Shown: piece after piece, positions 1 to 5,953 of the stretch | Position numbering within the stretch: position 1 is the first letter of the stretch | Layout: the number at the start of each line of letters is the position of its first letter | From: Bradyrhizobium sp. | GTDB taxonomy: Bacteria; Pseudomonadota; Alphaproteobacteria; Rhizobiales; Xanthobacteraceae | Assembly (NCBI GenBank): GCA_019243075.1 | Contig: JAFAUV010000333.1 | Span: 1-11,843, forward strand | Direction: 5' to 3' | DNA: 11,843 nt | Notes under the pieces: model-generated | The model's input: only the letters and a program-made list of their open reading frames with translations | The model's database searches: none | What the model was told of the DNA's origin: nothing | Translations under genes and position numbers: made by a program

Positions 1-565
1 TGGCGACGCCGGTGGCGCGGATTTGGAGTATCGTGGCGACGAGCTCGCCGCACTCGCCTTCCGTCAAGCCGCCGGCGATCTCGTCGAGCAGCAGGAGCCG
101 CGGCGCGGTTGCGAGCGCGCGAGCCATCTCCAGCCGCTTGCGCTCCAACAGCGTGAGCGAGCCCGCCAGCGTGTTGGCGCGCCTGAGAAGACCAAGCCGG
201 TCGAGAATCTCGCCACAGGATGGCGCAACCTCGCGCTCGGTCTTGCGGCGGGCATGGACCGCGCCCACCAAGAGGTTCTCGAGCACGGTGAGCTTCTCGA
301 ACGGCCGTGGGACTTGGTGGGTCCGACCGAGGCCGGCACGGCAGCGTGCTTGCGGTGACAGCCCCAACAGGTCGCGGCCGTCGAAGCGGAGGGCGCCGGC
401 ATCGGGCGCCAGGCTGCCCGCGATCAGGTTGAACAGCGTGGTCTTGCCCGCGCCGTTCGGCCCGATGATGCCGACTGCCTCGCCAGGTGCCATCGCAAGG
501 TCGAGGTTGTCGGCGACGACGATAGAGCCGAAGTTTTTCTGCAGGCCGGCGATTTCGAGCAACAT
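1..565 (-). CDS. LivG-type ABC transporter ATP-binding protein (3' part outside window)
   Basis: Cytoplasmic ATPase of a branched-chain amino acid (HAAT/LivG) type importer. The visible 188 residues begin MLLEIAGLQKNFGS. Walker A GPNGAGKT is at residues 35-42, the Q-loop glutamine is near 84 (RTHQVPRPF), and Walker B with catalytic glutamate is RLLLLDE (156-162), followed by IAGGLTEGE. About 60 C-terminal residues expected for a ~250-residue LivG lie beyond base 1. The ABC signature is degenerate: SLTLLERKRLE (136-146) stands where LSxGQxxRLE is usual. I recall similar sequences in rhizobial LivG relatives, so this is probably lineage-typical. The start lies 22 bp downstream of the substrate-binding protein stop, implying one operon. 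Permeases and a LivF ATPase are expected further on. Family is certain; substrate is inferred from context (an aromatic acid rather than leucine). Confidence 0.9.
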   Translation of the reverse strand, partial: MLLEIAGLQKNFGSIVVADNLDLAMAPGEAVGIIGPNGAGKTTLFNLIAGSLAPDAGALRFDGRDLLGLSPQARCRAGLGRTHQVPRPFEKLTVLENLLVGAVHARRKTEREVAPSCGEILDRLGLLRRANTLAGSLTLLERKRLEMARALATAPRLLLLDEIAGGLTEGECGELVATILQIRATGVA

Positions 566-587
566 GGTGGGCCAGCGCGTCGCGAGA

Positions 588-1946
588 TCAGGCGATGGCC
601 TCCATCTTGCCCCCAAGGGGAACAGCCGGCGCCGTCCGATTGTCGGTGATGACGATGTCGTATTTGCCGTCCTTGAATCGCCACTGGCCGCCGACCAGCG
701 GCGTCTTGGCGACGTTCCTGGCGGCGAACGGCGGCAGGTTCGCCCCGCCCCACTGCACCTTGCCGACGACGGTATCGAGATTGGTCGCGGCGATCGCGGC
801 CGTCAGCGCCTTGGCTTCGCGGTCCGGCGCGCGCTTGAACACATCGACCGCAATCTCGAACAGCGCATGCGCGAATCCGATGGGCTGCGTCCACTGCTTC
901 CTGGTCGCGGCTTCGAAGGCACCGGCCAGATCCCTGGCGCTCATCCCCGTAAGCGACGACTTGAAGGGATGGTTGGGAGTCCACCAGACCTCGGAGGACA
1001 GGTTATGGCCGTCCTTGCCCAGCGCCTCGACGGCGACCGGAAAGAGGATTGCCTTGCCGATCGATGCGACCTTCGGCCTGAAGCCCTGCTGCAAGGCCTG
1101 CTTCCAGAAGGTGGTGAAATCCGGCGGCAGCACCACGCCGGTGATGATCTCGCAGTTTGCCGACTTGAATGCACTGATCTGGGCGGAGAAATTGTCGGTG
1201 AGGTTCTGGTAGCGGCCGGGGTCGGTGAGCTTGTAGCCGTCCCTGTCCAGCACCGGCGGGAAGCCCACGACCTTGTCGCCCCAGGCGTTGCCGTCGCCAT
1301 CGTTGGGAAACAGACCGCCGACGGATTTGTTGGTCGCGACCTGGCTCCACATGTTGGTGAAGACGGCGATGACGTCCTCCAGCCCCCAGAAGAAGTGGTA
1401 GGTGTAGTTGAAGCCCTTCCACGCCGGCGGACCACCCCCAGGATTGGCCTGGCGGCCGATGAACCAGGGCTGCCACGGCGCAACGGTGGAGATGCACGGC
1501 ACCTCCTCGATCTCGCATTGCGTCGAGACCGGGTTCGTAGTCTCGGGCGTCGATGCCACGAGCATCAGATCGACCTTGTCCTGGACGATGAGATCTTTCG
1601 CGACTTCGGCGGCGCGGTTGGGATTGGACTGGCTGTCCTTGACGACGACCTCGATCGGCACCGTCGCGTTGCCGATCTTCACGCCGGCCTTGGTGGCTTC
1701 CTTGAAATTGGCGATGACGAAATTGTCGGCTTCCGCAAAGGCGGCCAACGGACCGGTCTGCGGGCTGACATAGCCCAGCTTGATCGCGCGCGCCTGCGCG
1801 ATCGCCGGCGACTTCAATCCGACCGACAGGACAGCGCCGCTCGCCGCCGAATATTTCAGCAATGCACGGCGGTCGATCCCACCGCGATCGATCCCACGGC
1901 GGACGATCCGATGACGATCAGTCGAGCTGGTCTTGTGGCAGGTCAT
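588..1946 (-). CDS. Tat-exported ABC transporter substrate-binding protein, Peripla_BP_6 (LivK-like) family
   Basis: A 452-residue periplasmic ligand-binding protein of the branched-chain amino acid/amide/aromatic acid class. The N-terminus carries a twin-arginine signal: DRRALLK at residues 25-31, a hydrophobic stretch to about 45, and a likely cleavage site after AIAQA (48-52). The mature domain starts IKLGYVSPQTGPLAAFAEA, typical of this family. The ATG at 1946 is chosen because GGAGGGGAGG sits 8 bp upstream and places the signal peptide correctly; the open frame continues upstream into the regulator gene only because of GC bias. First gene of an operon with the LivG ATPase and divergent from an aromatic-type IclR regulator, with a paired operator between them. 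Family members import leucine, amides, benzoates or phenylpropanoids. Ligand here is not provable; 4-hydroxyphenylacetate or a relative is the contextual guess. Confidence 0.92.
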   Translation of the reverse strand: MTCHKTSSTDRHRIVRRGIDRGGIDRRALLKYSAASGAVLSVGLKSPAIAQARAIKLGYVSPQTGPLAAFAEADNFVIANFKEATKAGVKIGNATVPIEVVVKDSQSNPNRAAEVAKDLIVQDKVDLMLVASTPETTNPVSTQCEIEEVPCISTVAPWQPWFIGRQANPGGGPPAWKGFNYTYHFFWGLEDVIAVFTNMWSQVATNKSVGGLFPNDGDGNAWGDKVVGFPPVLDRDGYKLTDPGRYQNLTDNFSAQISAFKSANCEIITGVVLPPDFTTFWKQALQQGFRPKVASIGKAILFPVAVEALGKDGHNLSSEVWWTPNHPFKSSLTGMSARDLAGAFEAATRKQWTQPIGFAHALFEIAVDVFKRAPDREAKALTAAIAATNLDTVVGKVQWGGANLPPFAARNVAKTPLVGGQWRFKDGKYDIVITDNRTAPAVPLGGKMEAIA

Positions 1947-1991
1947 CTGCGCGTCCTCCCCTCCGGATGGCCCGGCTCTTGTTGTGTATCG

Positions 1992-2020
1992 TTGACACAC
2001 GCGCCGGCGTTCGATATTCG
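1992..2020 (+). promoter_or_regulatory. Predicted sigma-70 promoter of the IclR-family regulator gene
   Basis: A perfect TTGACA -35 hexamer (1992-1997) is followed after 17 bp by TATTCG (2015-2020), a weak -10 match. The -10 lies inside the first 15-bp operator box (2009-2023), as expected for autorepression. Predicted transcription start is near 2027. This would leave no usable leader for an ATG at 2034, favouring the ATG at 2085 as translation start. Confidence 0.45.
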
Positions 2021-2042
2021 AACATTCGTTCGTATGCCGACC
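2009..2042. promoter_or_regulatory. Paired PcaR-type operator between regulator and transporter genes
   Basis: Box 1, GTTCGATATTCGAAC (2009-2023), is an exact inverted repeat with 6-bp arms and a 3-bp centre. Box 2, GTTCGTATGCCGACC (2028-2042), is a degenerate copy on the same strand, 19 bp further on. Half-sites start at 2009, 2019, 2028 and 2038. The same two-box layout occurs before hpaB (2909-2942). IclR regulators of the PcaR/PcaU/PobR group bind sites of this type; the Pseudomonas PcaR site as I remember it is GTTCGATAATCGCAC. The neighbouring regulator is the likely ligand. The array covers the predicted regulator promoter and is upstream of the transporter operon. Confidence 0.7.
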
Positions 2043-2084
2043 AGTTTCCGCCAGAGCCCAAACGGAGTCAACAGGCGGCCTCCA

Positions 2085-2858
2085 ATGCCAGATACGGAGC
2101 ATCCCGAGGACAAGGAGTTCATGACGACGCTCGCCAAGGGCCTCGCGGTGCTCGGAGCGTTTGGGCGGGAGCGGCCGACCCTGACCCTGGCGGAAGCAGC
2201 AGGGGTCGCCGATCTGTCGCGGGCCACCGCGCGGCGCGTACTGCGCACCCTCACCCAACTCGGCTATGTCGAGCAGAACGGCCGGGCTTTTTCGCTCTCG
2301 CCACGGATCCTCGACCTCGGCTTCGCTTACCTGTCGACCCAAAGCTGGATCGAGCGCGCGCTGCCGCCGATGCGCGAGCTCAGCGAGCGCCTGGGCGAAT
2401 CCTGCTCGGCGGCGATCCTGCAGGGCAACGACGTCGTCTATGTCGCGCGCGTTCCGGCCCGCAGGATCATGTCCGCGGCGCTGTCGGTGGGCAGCCGGCT
2501 GCCGGCGCTGCACACCGCGCTCGGACGCGTCCTGCTCGGCTATCTGGACGAGGCCGAGCTGTGGCGGCGGCTGAAGTCGCAACGCATCGAAGCCTATACC
2601 CCGCAAACCATCACCGATTTGCAGGCGCTGTTCGACCGGGTCAGCGCGGACCGGGCGCAGCGGTTTTCAATCGTCGACGAGGAGCTCGAACGCGGCCTGC
2701 GCGCGCTCGCCGTGCCGGTCTGCGACCGCAATGGGCAGGCCGTCGGGGCCATCAACCTATCGACTCATTCGACCCGCACCACCCGAAATGAGATGCGGCA
2801 GCAGTTTCTTCCCGAGCTGAACCGCATCGCGGACGTCGTCTCCTCGATGACCATCTGA
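2085..2858 (+). CDS. IclR-family transcriptional regulator, PcaR/PcaU/PobR group
   Basis: A 257-residue DNA-binding regulator. An N-terminal winged helix-turn-helix spans about residues 13-75 (MTTLAKGLAVLGAFG, then LTLAEAAGVADLSRATARR as the recognition region). The C-terminal IclR effector domain spans about 85-255, with DVVYVARVPARRIMS (116-130), SVGSRLPALHTALGRVLL (134-151), VDEELERGLRALAVPV (197-212) and AINLSTHSTR (222-231). These strings are characteristic of regulators of protocatechuate and 4-hydroxybenzoate catabolism. The effector is probably an aromatic acid. The start at 2085 gives normal family length; an in-frame ATG at 2034 lies inside the operator and is rejected, and ATG 2121 is a possible shorter start. 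The gene sits between a divergent transporter operon and hpaB, both preceded by the same operator type, so it probably controls both and itself. Confidence 0.9.
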   Translation: MPDTEHPEDKEFMTTLAKGLAVLGAFGRERPTLTLAEAAGVADLSRATARRVLRTLTQLGYVEQNGRAFSLSPRILDLGFAYLSTQSWIERALPPMRELSERLGESCSAAILQGNDVVYVARVPARRIMSAALSVGSRLPALHTALGRVLLGYLDEAELWRRLKSQRIEAYTPQTITDLQALFDRVSADRAQRFSIVDEELERGLRALAVPVCDRNGQAVGAINLSTHSTRTTRNEMRQQFLPELNRIADVVSSMTI

Positions 2859-2871
2859 CCACCCCAGGCCC

Positions 2872-2900
2872 TTGCCAATCGGCCCGGGCGGCCGTATCGT
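2872..2900 (+). promoter_or_regulatory. Possible sigma-70 promoter for hpaB
   Basis: TTGCCA (2872-2877), a 17-bp spacer and TATCGT (2895-2900) form a moderate promoter match. The start would fall near 2907, just before the operator boxes at 2909-2942, which would act as a roadblock or a +1-overlapping repression site. The match is modest and another promoter cannot be excluded. Confidence 0.3.
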
Positions 2901-2908
2901 CGGATTAA

Positions 2909-2942
2909 GTTCGGAATACGGACAGTAGTTCGATAATCGAAC
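2909..2942. promoter_or_regulatory. Paired PcaR-type operator upstream of hpaB
   Basis: Box 1 is GTTCGGAATACGGAC (2909-2923), an imperfect copy. Box 2 is GTTCGATAATCGAAC (2928-2942), a perfect inverted repeat with 7-bp arms around one central base. It differs from the PcaR site I remember from Pseudomonas (GTTCGATAATCGCAC) at one base. Box starts are 19 bp apart, exactly as in the array at 2009-2042, but here the stronger box is the downstream one. The array ends 21 bp before the hpaB start codon. Confidence 0.75.
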
Positions 2943-2963
2943 AATGCAGGGGGGAAGAGAGCC

Positions 2964-4559
2964 ATGGCAGACAAGGCGCAGGGCGACGCAGCGGTGGCGA
3001 TCCCGCCGGAGCACATCGGCAACGTCAAAGTGACAGGGCCGCAAACGGGCGCGGAATATCTGGAGTCGCTGCGCGACGATCGCGCCGTCTACATCTATGG
3101 CGAACGGGTGAAGGACGTCACCAGGCACCCCGCCTTCCGCAACACCGCCCGGATGGTCGCCCGCCTCTACGACGCGCTTCACGACGATAAGCGCAAGGAC
3201 AAGATCCTGCTGCCGACAGAGACCGGCAATGGCGGCATGACGCACGCCTTCTTCAAGGCACCGAAGACCATGGACGAGATGATCGCCGGCCGCAACGCGA
3301 TCGCCGAATGGGCCAGAATCACCTATGGCTGGATGGGGCGGGCGCCGGACTACAAGGCGGCTTTCCTCGCCACGCTAGGCGCGAACTCCGACTTCTACGA
3401 GCCGTACCAGGACAACGCCAAACGCTGGTACAAATTCAGCCAGGAGCGCGTGCCCTTCATCAATCACGCGATCATCCATCCCCCGGTCGATCGCGATCGT
3501 CCTCCGAACGAGGTCGCCGACGTCTGCTGCCATGTCGAGAAGGAGACCGATGCGGGGCTTATCGTGTCAGGGGCCAAGGTCGTCGCGACCGGATCGGTGC
3601 TGACCAACTACACCTTCGTCGCGCATCACGGACTAATCCCGCTGCAGGACAAGAAGTTCGCGGTCGTGTTCATGGTACCGACCAATGCGCCGGGCGTGAA
3701 ATTCATCTGCCGGACGTCCTACGAGATGAGCGCGAGCGTGATGGGCAGCCCGTTCGACTATCCGATCTCGAGCCGGCTCGATGAGAACGACGCCGTGTTC
3801 ATTCTCGACAAGGTGCTGGTGCCCTGGGAGAATGTCTTCGTCTATGGCGACATCGAGAAGGCGAACAATTTCTTCCCGCGCACCGGCTTCCTGCCGCGTT
3901 TCGTCGTTCATGGCTGCACGCGGCTCGCCGTCAAGCTCGATTTCATCAGCGGACTGTTGCTGAAGGCAACGGAAGCCGCCGGCACCAAGGATTATCGCGG
4001 CGTGCAGGCCAATGTCGGCGAGGTGATCGCCTGGCGCAACCTGTTCTGGAGCCTGTCGGATGCGATGGTGCGCGATCCAAAACCCTGGATCGGCGACTAT
4101 CTGCTGCCGAACATGGACCCCGGCAACGCCTATCAGATCATCGCCACCATGGCCTACACCAAGGTGAAATATCTGATCGAGCAGACGGTCGCCTCCGGCC
4201 TGATCTATCTCAACAGCCATTCCAGCGATTTCAAGAACGGCGAGATACGTCCCTATCTCGATCGCTATTTGCGCGGCTCCAACGGCTACAAGGCCGAGGA
4301 GCGCGTCAAGCTGCTCAAGCTGCTGTGGGATTGCATCGGCAGCGAGTTCGGCGGGCGTCACGAACTCTACGAGATCAACTATGGCGGCTCGACCGAGGAG
4401 ATCCGCCGCTACTGCCTGTTCGGCGCACAGGCTTCCGGCAACGCCGACCGCTTCAAGGGCTTTGCCGAAGACTGCATGGCCGAATACGACCTCGAGGGCT
4501 GGAAGGTGCCCGACCTCACCGATCCCGGCGAGCTCAGCTACCACATGCTGCGGAAGTGA
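2964..4559 (+). CDS. hpaB: 4-hydroxyphenylacetate 3-monooxygenase, oxygenase component (HpaB family)
   Basis: A 531-residue FADH2-dependent aromatic ortho-hydroxylase that converts 4-hydroxyphenylacetate to 3,4-dihydroxyphenylacetate using reduced flavin supplied by a separate reductase. Long stretches match E. coli HpaB as I remember it: VYIYGERVKDVTRHPAFRN (42-60), YGWMGRAPDYKAAF (121-134), SRLDENDAVFILDKVLVPWE (270-289), LAVKLDFISGLL (321-332) and IGSEFGGRHELYEINYGGS (458-476). The residues equivalent to the E. coli catalytic Arg113, Tyr117 and His155 are present as R126, Y130 and H168. The ATG at 2964 has a GGGGGGAAGAGAG ribosome site. Relatives in this family accept phenol, coumarate or chlorophenols, so the exact substrate is not fixed, but the close match favours 4-hydroxyphenylacetate. 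The partner reductase immediately downstream is truncated. Upstream operators suggest control by the adjacent IclR protein. Confidence 0.94.
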   Translation: MADKAQGDAAVAIPPEHIGNVKVTGPQTGAEYLESLRDDRAVYIYGERVKDVTRHPAFRNTARMVARLYDALHDDKRKDKILLPTETGNGGMTHAFFKAPKTMDEMIAGRNAIAEWARITYGWMGRAPDYKAAFLATLGANSDFYEPYQDNAKRWYKFSQERVPFINHAIIHPPVDRDRPPNEVADVCCHVEKETDAGLIVSGAKVVATGSVLTNYTFVAHHGLIPLQDKKFAVVFMVPTNAPGVKFICRTSYEMSASVMGSPFDYPISSRLDENDAVFILDKVLVPWENVFVYGDIEKANNFFPRTGFLPRFVVHGCTRLAVKLDFISGLLLKATEAAGTKDYRGVQANVGEVIAWRNLFWSLSDAMVRDPKPWIGDYLLPNMDPGNAYQIIATMAYTKVKYLIEQTVASGLIYLNSHSSDFKNGEIRPYLDRYLRGSNGYKAEERVKLLKLLWDCIGSEFGGRHELYEINYGGSTEEIRRYCLFGAQASGNADRFKGFAEDCMAEYDLEGWKVPDLTDPGELSYHMLRK

Positions 4560-4565
4560 CTGACG

Positions 4566-4664
4566 GTGAACGGCGCGGCGATCGATCCCGAACGCTTCCG
4601 GTCGGTCATGGGGAGCTTTCCGACTGGCGTCGCGATCATAGGCACCGAATGGGGTGGCGAACTG
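4566..4664 (+). pseudogene. 5' remnant of an HpaC-like flavin reductase gene
   Basis: GTG at 4566, 6 bp after the hpaB stop, opens a frame reading MNGAAIDPERFRSVMGSF followed by PTGVAIIGTEWGGEL. This is the N-terminal signature of the flavin reductase domain (FRxxMGxFPTGVAIVT), the small component expected beside HpaB. After about 33 codons the similarity stops: the following bases are the 3' end of the convergent dehydrogenase gene, whose stop codon is at 4665-4667. About 130 codons of a normal reductase are missing, including the GxTxNSFxSVSLxPPLV flavin-binding region. The frame runs on to 5741 only as antisense of the dehydrogenase. No promoter of its own is seen; it would be co-transcribed with hpaB. 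Non-functional as a reductase. Confidence 0.75.
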
Positions 4665-5714
4665 CTAGCGGTCGACCGCGATCTGGTAGCGCCCGGCAAT
4701 CGCCGCGAGCTGGCTCCAGGTCTCCTCGTCGATCTCGATGCCGCGGGCCAGGCGTTCGGCCCGCGCGATGCGCTCGGGCTCGCCGGCGACCAGCACCGGA
4801 AGCTGGGGATCGGAAGGTGCGGCCGATTTGACCCAGGCGATCATGGCGTCGATCTCGGCCATCATGCTGTCGCGCGCGGAAAGCTGCGCGGGATCGATGA
4901 CGATCGAGAGCATGCCGTTGAGAATGCCGCGCTCGGGCGGCGTCATCGAGGTCACGCTGGTCGAGCCGACAATGGCGCCGGCCAGCAGTTCGCAGACCAG
5001 CGCCAGCCCGGAGCCCTTGTGCTCGCCGAACGGCAGCACCACCCCGCGCGGCTCGGTGTACATGACGGCCGGGTTCGTCGTCGGCCTGCCGGCGTGGTCG
5101 AGCAGCGCTCCGTCGAGCATCGGCTTTCCGGCATTGTAGGCGACCCGCACCTTGCCGAGCGCAACGCGGCTGGTGGCGAAATCGAGCAGGATCGGCTCGT
5201 TGTTGGCGGTCGGCGGGATCGCGATACAGACCGGATTGGTCAGGAATCGCCCCTCGCGGCCGCGAAAGGGTGCCACGCCGGGAGCGCCCGAGGCGACATT
5301 GACGAAATGCAGTCCCACCATGCCCGCGCGCGCGGCAATCTCGCCATAAGTGCCGACGCGGCCGATATGGTGCGCATTGCGCAACCCGTTCACCGCGACG
5401 CCATGCTTCTTCGCCGCCCCGATCGCCCATTCGACCGCCTGGCGGGCAACCACCTGGCCGTAGCCGGCATGCGCATCCCATACCGAGATCGTACCGCTGT
5501 CGGAGACGACCTCGGGCGCCTGATTGACCTTCAGGGTTCCCGCCTCGAAGTCGCGCACATAGGCAACCAGCATGCCGACGCCATGGCTGTCGTGACCGCG
5601 CAGATTGGCCTCGACCAGATGCTCGGCCACGATGGCGGCCTCGGCGGGAGAACTGCCGCCGGCCGCCACGATTCGGGTCGCAAGCGCGAGCAGTTTGGCG
5701 TGGTCGATGATCAT
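4665..5714 (-). CDS. Ldh2-family NAD(P)-dependent oxidoreductase (malate/L-lactate/ureidoglycolate dehydrogenase type)
   Basis: A 349-residue cytoplasmic dehydrogenase of the malate/L-lactate dehydrogenase superfamily distinct from Rossmann-fold LDH. Family hallmarks in order: EANLRGHDSHGVGML (35-49), NAHHIGRVGTYGE (113-125) containing the presumed catalytic histidine H116, FLTNPVCIAIP (157-167), ILLDFATSRVALGKV (175-189), PFGEHKGSGLALVCELLAGA (228-247) and an extended C-terminus to VDR. Length is normal, so the gene appears complete although it abuts the flavin reductase remnant. The ATG at 5714 is preceded by AGGGAG on the minus strand at good spacing; the frame extends further upstream without family similarity. 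Members reduce or oxidise 2-oxo/2-hydroxyacids, ureidoglycolate, cyclic imino acids or sulfolactate. The substrate is undetermined. Confidence 0.88.
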   Translation of the reverse strand: MIIDHAKLLALATRIVAAGGSSPAEAAIVAEHLVEANLRGHDSHGVGMLVAYVRDFEAGTLKVNQAPEVVSDSGTISVWDAHAGYGQVVARQAVEWAIGAAKKHGVAVNGLRNAHHIGRVGTYGEIAARAGMVGLHFVNVASGAPGVAPFRGREGRFLTNPVCIAIPPTANNEPILLDFATSRVALGKVRVAYNAGKPMLDGALLDHAGRPTTNPAVMYTEPRGVVLPFGEHKGSGLALVCELLAGAIVGSTSVTSMTPPERGILNGMLSIVIDPAQLSARDSMMAEIDAMIAWVKSAAPSDPQLPVLVAGEPERIARAERLARGIEIDEETWSQLAAIAGRYQIAVDR

Positions 5715-5774
5715 GTTTTCTCCCTCTCGCGGCGCGGATGATCGATGGGCGTCGGCGCGGTCTGATATCGCCAT

Positions 5775-5803
5775 CGCATTTGGGAAGTCGGTTGGCAAAT
5801 GCG
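5775..5803. promoter_or_regulatory. Dyad-symmetric site upstream of the Ldh2-family gene
   Basis: CGCATTTG (5775-5782) and CAAATGCG (5796-5803) form a perfect 8-bp inverted repeat separated by 13 bp, about 60-90 bp upstream of the dehydrogenase start codon. It sits in the only non-coding stretch before that gene (5715-5953), where an operator would be expected. No regulator gene is adjacent, and I cannot place a convincing -35/-10 pair around it. Confidence 0.35.
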
Positions 5804-5915
5804 GGAATCGGGGAGCCGCCTGCAAACATCACGCGCGAGCGGCATCGCTCCGGCTCGGGCGGCTGCGTGTCGATCCTTGATGGTGCATAGTGAAGCACCT
5901 CAACCTTGGCTGCCA

Positions 5916-5947
5916 GGTCGGGATGCACCGCACGCGGCGTCCCGACC
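5916..5947 (-). terminator. Hairpin just after the nitronate monooxygenase-like gene
   Basis: GGTCGGGA (5916-5923) pairs perfectly with TCCCGACC (5940-5947), starting 6 bp past the stop codon. The 16-nt loop may extend the stem through CCG/CGG. There is no T-run after it on the minus strand, so it is either a weak or Rho-assisted terminator or a 3' stabilising hairpin. Confidence 0.4.
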
Positions 5948-5953
5948 GCCGCC

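Noticed and set aside
1983..1999. TGTGT-N7-ACACA dyad as a further operator
   Set aside because: Arms of 5 bp are weak evidence, it overlaps the TTGACA hexamer, and no second copy was found near hpaB.
12..2084. Very long plus-strand open frame running into the IclR regulator
   Set aside because: It is antisense to the ATPase and binding-protein genes, whose motifs are unmistakable; only the part from 2085 shows family similarity.
1947..2606. Upstream extension of the binding-protein frame on the minus strand
   Set aside because: It overlaps the IclR coding region and would bury the Tat signal; a strong ribosome site marks ATG 1946.
2880..2894. CGGCC-CGGGC-GGCCG hairpin after the regulator gene as a terminator
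   Set aside because: The stem is only 5 bp with no T-run, and it falls in the spacer of the possible hpaB promoter.
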